A stretch of DNA of 64,000 bases from Stutzerimonas sp. S1 (GTDB lineage: Bacteria; Pseudomonadota; Gammaproteobacteria; Pseudomonadales; Pseudomonadaceae): contig NZ_JAOEIY010000001.1 in NCBI RefSeq assembly GCF_025966695.1, positions 630,474 to 694,473 of the forward strand, written 5' to 3'. Below are positions 60,299-64,000 of this stretch, in pieces; within the stretch, counting starts at the first letter, position 1; each line of letters opens with the position of its first letter. Below the pieces are notes generated by a model that did not search any database, had not been told where the DNA came from, and worked only from the letters and a program-made list of their open reading frames with translations. A program made the translations under genes and the position numbers.

Positions 60299-60366
60299 AA
60301 GCCAGCCAGATTCGAGCACTCGCCAACATAGCCGACAAGCTTAGCTGTGCAAAAAATACTGGGTAA
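60295..60366 (+). CDS. Tiny ORF, 23 codons, possibly a remnant
   Basis: An ATGA overlap with the previous stop opens a 23-residue frame (MKASQIRALANIADKLS...). It may be the truncated start of a lost gene or untranslated. Confidence 0.25.
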   Translation: MKASQIRALANIADKLSCAKNTG

Positions 60367-60456
60367 ATACACAGCATTTGCTTGATTTTGCTAATGCCAG
60401 GCGTAGCATTCGCAACTGTAGCGACATGTCGTCTTTCACGACACGAAGGGCAAGCA

Positions 60457-60639
60457 ATGGCATTTTTCGAACATGAGCAACCAATCAGACGCCGTGGCCG
60501 TGCTCGCAACGTGAGCAAGGCAGAGATACAGGCTGCGTGGGATCGCATTCGGGACAAGGCAAAGGCCGGCGACGTTCAAGCGTCCGCGCTGCTGATTGCC
60601 CTGGCCAAGCAAGCGCAGCCGGCAGACCACTCCGAATAG
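60457..60639 (+). CDS. Hypothetical protein, 60 residues
   Basis: A small basic helical protein (FFEHEQPIRRRGRARNVSKAEIQAAWDRIRDKAKAGDVQASALL). GAAGGG lies 8 nt upstream of the ATG. No family recognised; 9 nt before the coiled-coil gene. Confidence 0.5.
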   Translation: MAFFEHEQPIRRRGRARNVSKAEIQAAWDRIRDKAKAGDVQASALLIALAKQAQPADHSE

Positions 60640-60648
60640 GTAGACACG

Positions 60649-61491
60649 ATGATCGACCCGAACAAAGAACGCGCCGAAGTCCTGCGCCAGATCGATGAAA
60701 ACACAGCCGAGCAGCGTCGCCTCGCCGGCCTGGTGGAGCGATACAACGCAGACCGGAACACCACCGACCCCACGCTTTTCTCCGCTGCTGAAAACCTGCG
60801 AATAGCTCAGTGCGACGAGATACGACTGCACTCCGAGCTGGAGCGTGTAGACCGCCTGATCGATTGGCGCGATTCGGTGAAGAACGCAGACAGCACCATA
60901 AAGGCCGCAACGAAGCAGATTGCCGCCGCGACGAAAGCAGCCGGGGCGCTCGACGCTGAGCACGCCAAGCTGAGCACCAAGCTTGAGCGTTTGCGCACTG
61001 AGATTGCCGAGCACCTGGACGCTGCTGAGCGGGCCGCTGAACAGGCCGCCACCGAGTACGTCGCCGCAGCCGCACAGAGCGACGAACGCGCCGAAGCCTT
61101 GGCGCAATCGAAGCTGGACAAAGCAAACGAAGCCGCAGAGGCAGCACAGCGTAAGGCCGCACGGCAAAGCGCCCTGGTGGCCGCGATGGAGAGCGAGCTG
61201 GCCGCTATCGATGGCCGACGCGAAGTCGAGCGCCAGCGCCTGAGCGAAGCGAACAGCCAGCGACTCGAAGCGCACACCCTCAAGGTGCAGGCCGAGTGGG
61301 ACGCAGCCGCTGAAAGCCTGGTCAAGCTAGGCGCTAAGCTGGTCGCCCTGGAGAGCGCCAAAGGCAGTGGCAGAACCATGCGTAACCTCTGCCTGCCGCT
61401 GACCAACAAGCTGGGGGCCGGCAGAATCAACGAGAACACACTGCGCACCGCAGCCGAAGGCGTGGACCTGAGCGCCTTGATCGGCAACTAG
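60649..61491 (+). CDS. Long coiled-coil hypothetical protein
   Basis: A 280-residue protein whose central about 200 residues are a charged, alanine-rich coiled coil (KQIAAATKAAGALDAEHAKLSTKL, ATEYVAAAAQSDERAEALAQSKLDKAN). The C-terminus is more globular (MRNLCLPLTNKLGAGRINENTLRTAAEGVD). No signal peptide. It is the last gene of the element. It might be a scaffold-like or DNA-segregation protein, but no homologue is recognised. Confidence 0.6.
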   Translation: MIDPNKERAEVLRQIDENTAEQRRLAGLVERYNADRNTTDPTLFSAAENLRIAQCDEIRLHSELERVDRLIDWRDSVKNADSTIKAATKQIAAATKAAGALDAEHAKLSTKLERLRTEIAEHLDAAERAAEQAATEYVAAAAQSDERAEALAQSKLDKANEAAEAAQRKAARQSALVAAMESELAAIDGRREVERQRLSEANSQRLEAHTLKVQAEWDAAAESLVKLGAKLVALESAKGSGRTMRNLCLPLTNKLGAGRINENTLRTAAEGVDLSALIGN

Positions 61492-62089
61492 AACACCTGC
61501 AAGACGCCCAGTCGGCCAGTGGCGTTGTAACCCCGACAGCCGGCGCGCTCTTTCTCCTAGGAGACCCTCGGAGCGGTGGCCGGCACTCCCCCCTTCAAGG
61601 TACTGGGACACCCCCGCCACCCGTTGCGGGTGATTCGCGCCCCGCTTTTTCGCTATCTACCAACTTTTCCAGCGCCCTGGTTGTTGTTTAGTCGTCATCT
61701 GTAAAGCCAGACGACAGACGACCTACGCCCGTCAAATAGACCAACCGCAACCCAACACCACGGGGAGGGCCGGTTGAAAGTCTGAGCAAGCGCAATGCCC
61801 GAACGACGGGTGGATCCAGATTTCCGCGCCGTCATAATTCAGATTTGAAAATGGGCAATGCGCTGCCGATCAAATCCCCATGATTCGGGGAGCCGCCCCG
61901 GATTGAAGTTCGATACCGGGAAGTCCGGTAACCCCATGACAGCAGGACGGAGCACGCTAATAAAACGCTAAGGCGAAACGAGCCATTGGAGCCGGAACGG
62001 GGGGCACTTTTCGTTTTGGGGGCATTTTTGGGGGCATCGACAAACTAGCGAACCAGACAAACCCAGCAAACACGCCACCTGTAGCGATT
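61492..62089. other. Non-coding right end of the element
   Basis: About 600 bases without a credible gene. Inverted repeats are seen at TCCCC/GGGGA near 61877-61900 and TACCGG/CCGGTA near 61913-61931. GGGGCAT repeats lie at 62019 and 62031 with GGGGCAC at 62001, mirroring those at the left end. This probably holds integrase-binding sites. Confidence 0.45.
62019..62037 (+). repeat. GGGGCAT repeats near right end of the element
   Basis: Two GGGGCAT copies, 62019 and 62031, spaced 12 nt as at the left end. Candidate integrase arm sites. Confidence 0.45.
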
Positions 62090-62189
62090 GGTTCGGTTCC
62101 GTCCCTGGCACCACCTTTCGTTTTCAGGTGGTGTCAGCGCCACCCGAAAGCCCACAAGAAGCCCGCCCCGTGCGGGTTTTTTGTTGTCT
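62090..62189 (+). repeat. attR direct repeat (tRNA-Phe remnant plus terminator)
   Basis: About 100 bases repeating 53187-53287. It lacks one G of the acceptor stem and carries other substitutions; no full cloverleaf precedes it, so it is not a functional tRNA. The CCCGC/GCGGG-T6 terminator at 62162-62182 is intact. Confidence 0.92.
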
Positions 62190-62530
62190 GCTTTTCTGCA
62201 CCTTCCAACGCTTCGCCTGCCTGATCCCGGCCTGGTTACCGGAACATGCCACATCACCAAAGGCCGTAATCCTCATGATCTGGTTGCGTGCGTCACCCGC
62301 AGCAACCTGCTCCGCCTCCACCCAGAGCACCGCATCTTTCTGCATTACCCAAACACCGCGCTGGAAACCACGCCGGTTGCATTGACTGGTGCGAACAGCG
62401 CGCTGACTGCGTCGTGCGCCTGTCGGGCTACTCTTCACAGCCGGAAGCGGCGCTCGGCAGGCAGAGTCAAACCCGCCGCGCTATTCTCCAGTCAGCGTCA
62501 GGAAGCTGGTTATTCGAGCAGGAGCACGCC

Positions 62531-63319
62531 GTGCGGGCATTTCCGAAGCTGTTGATCTGGATCGTCCTGAGTGCACTGTCGGCGCCGGCAAGCGCCTGGC
62601 GGTTCGTTACCGAGGACTTTCCTCCGTTCACCTACCCAGCCACAGACAGCACGGTCGCCGCACAGGCGAACTCCGCTGGCTTGCCTGCGGCCGGCCCGCT
62701 CGCGCAGATCGTGCGCAGCGTCTGCACCCGTCTGCAGCGGCAGTGCTCGATCGCCCTGCATCCCTGGCGGCGCGCGCTGGCGCTGGCCGAAGAAGGCAAG
62801 GCGGACGGTATCTTCACCGTAATCCGCTCGCCAGCGCGCGACCGGGCCTTCCATGTCACCCGCATGCTGGTGACTTCGCGCTACAGCGTGTTCGCCCGGC
62901 AGTCCAGCGCCTTCGTCTATCACCAGCCCCGTGACCTGACCGGCAAGACCATCGGTGTCTATGGCCCTTCCGGCACCTCGTTCGTGCTGAGCGAGCGCCT
63001 GCAGCAGGTGCCCGGGGTGTCGATCCAGCTGGTGGCGGACAACCGTCGCCTGCTGCGCATGCTGGATGCTGGTCGTTTCGGCGAGCACGGCTTGGCCGTG
63101 GTCAACCAGGACGTGGCCTGGCATCTGATCGATGCAGAACAGCTCGACAGCGTCCGCGAGGTTGGTGAGCTGCAGCCGGTGTCGTATGGCATCGGCCTGT
63201 CGCGCGAGCGAGTCAGTGCGGAGGAATTTGCTGACTTCGCCGCGGCCCTGGACGCGCTCATCGACGACGGCACGGTGCCGACGATCCTGCGCCAGCACCG
63301 CCTCGAAGCGGCTTTCTGA
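62531..63319 (+). CDS. Periplasmic solute-binding protein (SBP_bac_3 fold), GTG start
   Basis: A 262-residue protein with a signal peptide (about 1-21: VLSALSAPASA cleavage) and a type-II binding fold: WRFVTEDFPPFTYPA, IALHPWRRALALAEEGKADGIFTVIRSPAR and LTGKTIGVYGPSGTSF. The start is read as GTG at 62531, with AGGAG about 7 nt upstream; longer frames run through attR. It resembles other extracellular amino-acid-type binding proteins without a linked transporter. It is the first chromosomal gene after the element. Confidence 0.82.
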   Translation: MRAFPKLLIWIVLSALSAPASAWRFVTEDFPPFTYPATDSTVAAQANSAGLPAAGPLAQIVRSVCTRLQRQCSIALHPWRRALALAEEGKADGIFTVIRSPARDRAFHVTRMLVTSRYSVFARQSSAFVYHQPRDLTGKTIGVYGPSGTSFVLSERLQQVPGVSIQLVADNRRLLRMLDAGRFGEHGLAVVNQDVAWHLIDAEQLDSVREVGELQPVSYGIGLSRERVSAEEFADFAAALDALIDDGTVPTILRQHRLEAAF

Positions 63320-63486
63320 CAGGTAGCAGGCGCCACACCTTCCACGCGCCCCCACCACGCACACGCCGGCGGGCAGCCATGTAGTGGTGAGTAATCCGTC
63401 CGATCTCGCCGTCTATGCTTGAGGCAAGACAGCACATTCACCCCACCTGTCGGTGCAAAGTCGCCGAAGCGGAGATTGTCGACCTC

Positions 63487-64000
63487 ATGGATTCAGACCA
63501 GAAAGCCGCCAAAGCCATCATTCTCGTTCCCGTATTCGTTCCCGCCGTAGTGGTGACCCTACTGCTGGTCATTGGCACGATCAGCAATCCGGAGCTGGCC
63601 GGCGAGGTATTCGATTCGACTCTGGCATTCATCACCGCCAACTTCGGCTGGTTCTACATGCTGGCCGTGGCGTTCTTCCTGGTGTTCATCGTCGGCATCG
63701 CCATGACCAAGTGGGGCAGCATCAAGCTCGGCCCGGATCACGCCGAACCGCAGTACAGCTTTCCTGCCTGGTTCGCCATGCTGTTCTCCGCCGGGTACGG
63801 CATCGCCCTGCTGTTCTTCGGCGTCGCCGAACCGGTGCTGCATTACGCGACACCGCCCTCCGGCGCGGCAGAAACCGTCGACGCAGCCAAGCAGGCCATG
63901 CAGATCGCCTTCTTCCACTGGGGCTTTCATATCTGGGCCATTTACGGTCTCACAGGGCTGGTGCTGGCCTACTTCTCATTCCGCCATGGTCTGCCGCTGT
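63487..64000 (+). CDS. BCCT family betaine/choline/carnitine transporter (partial)
   Basis: The first 171 codons of a transporter that continues past the window. After a short N-terminus come hydrophobic helices (IILVPVFVPAVVVTLLLVIG, FGWFYMLAVAFFLVFIVGIAM) and the BCCT signature region: KLGPDHAEPQYSFPAWFAMLFSAGYGIALLFFGVAEPVLHY, then AFFHWGFHIWAIYGLTGLVLAYFSFR. The family imports compatible solutes such as glycine betaine or choline. The ATG at 63487 has GGAG about 13 nt upstream, a wide spacing. Confidence 0.9.
   Translation, partial: MDSDQKAAKAIILVPVFVPAVVVTLLLVIGTISNPELAGEVFDSTLAFITANFGWFYMLAVAFFLVFIVGIAMTKWGSIKLGPDHAEPQYSFPAWFAMLFSAGYGIALLFFGVAEPVLHYATPPSGAAETVDAAKQAMQIAFFHWGFHIWAIYGLTGLVLAYFSFRHGLPL

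Larger units (their letters stand above)
53187..62189. mobile_element. Integrated P4-like element in tRNA-Phe
   Basis: The interval is flanked by a long direct repeat of the tRNA-Phe 3' region. Just inside the left end is a P4-type tyrosine integrase gene, followed by an AlpA-like regulator, a chain of small overlapping ORFs, an RNA-like immunity module, a Toprim primase, a DUF927 helicase, an iteron-like array and hypothetical genes, all on the plus strand. The order integrase-regulator-immunity-replication resembles phage P4, with the replication protein split in two. No capsid, tail, terminase or lysis gene is recognisable. Confidence 0.9.

Noticed and set aside
61840..61960. tRNA-like or tmRNA-like fold at the right end of the element
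   Set aside because: Some TTCGA-type T-loop letters occur but no acceptor or anticodon arm can be drawn.

Overview
The window looks like a chromosome segment of a gamma-proteobacterium of the Pseudomonas stutzeri (Stutzerimonas) type. The DNA is GC-rich by eye, genes carry GGAG-type ribosome sites, and the gene blocks follow Pseudomonas order: algB-kinB, dsbA-cytochrome c4-engB, gcvTHP, ygfB-pepP-ubiH-ubiI, zapA-6S RNA-ygfA, secB-grxC-yibN, gpmI-envC-ctpA, hisBHAF, mutY-yggX-tRNA-Phe. Species assignment is inference from this pattern.

Layout. 1-10.8 kb: a secreted tandem-Cache protein, a Na/Pi cotransporter-like protein, a TAXI-TRAP transporter, a PAS chemoreceptor, a fused SpmA/SpmB protein and two very small membrane proteins. 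10.9-20.7 kb: a DUF2383 helical protein, the AlgB/KinB two-component pair, an AmpDh-like lipoprotein amidase, a diguanylate cyclase, an EEP-family hydrolase, DsbA, cytochrome c4 and EngB. 20.9-32.9 kb: the glycine cleavage operon, an iron(III) ABC transporter lacking its ATPase, and ygfB-pepP-ubiH-ubiI. 33-44.8 kb: zapA, 6S RNA, ygfA, an EVE protein, a FliL-like protein, a quinone oxidoreductase, secB-grxC-yibN, gpmI-envC-ctpA-yibQ and an NfeD/stomatin pair. 44.8-53.2 kb: a solute-binding protein, the his operon, a PanZ-like protein, AsmA, MutY, YggX and tRNA-Phe.

53.2-62.2 kb is an integrated element of about 8.9 kb in the 3' end of tRNA-Phe, bounded by a roughly 100-bp direct repeat. It has a P4-type integrase, a base-composition outlier gene, an AlpA-like regulator, a chain of small overlapping ORFs, a Toprim primase, a DUF927 helicase, an iteron-like repeat cluster and a coiled-coil protein. 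Its most interesting part is an RNA-like module at 56.13-56.33 kb. A strongly foldable three-way RNA exposes CCAACTTG in a hairpin loop, and perfect complements (CTCAAGTTGG, twice) lie on both sides, the second overlapping a ribosome binding site. This is the seqA-seqB-seqC arrangement of the phage P4 CI-RNA immunity system, so the element is best read as a reduced P4-like plasmid/satellite with RNA-based immunity and no recognisable packaging genes. After the right repeat the chromosome resumes with a solute-binding protein and the start of a BCCT transporter.

Scattered between core genes are GTAG-headed palindromes of REP type (8.57, 20.78-20.91 and 46.40-46.48 kb) and several intrinsic terminators that lie inside operons (gcvH-gcvP, fbpA-fbpB).
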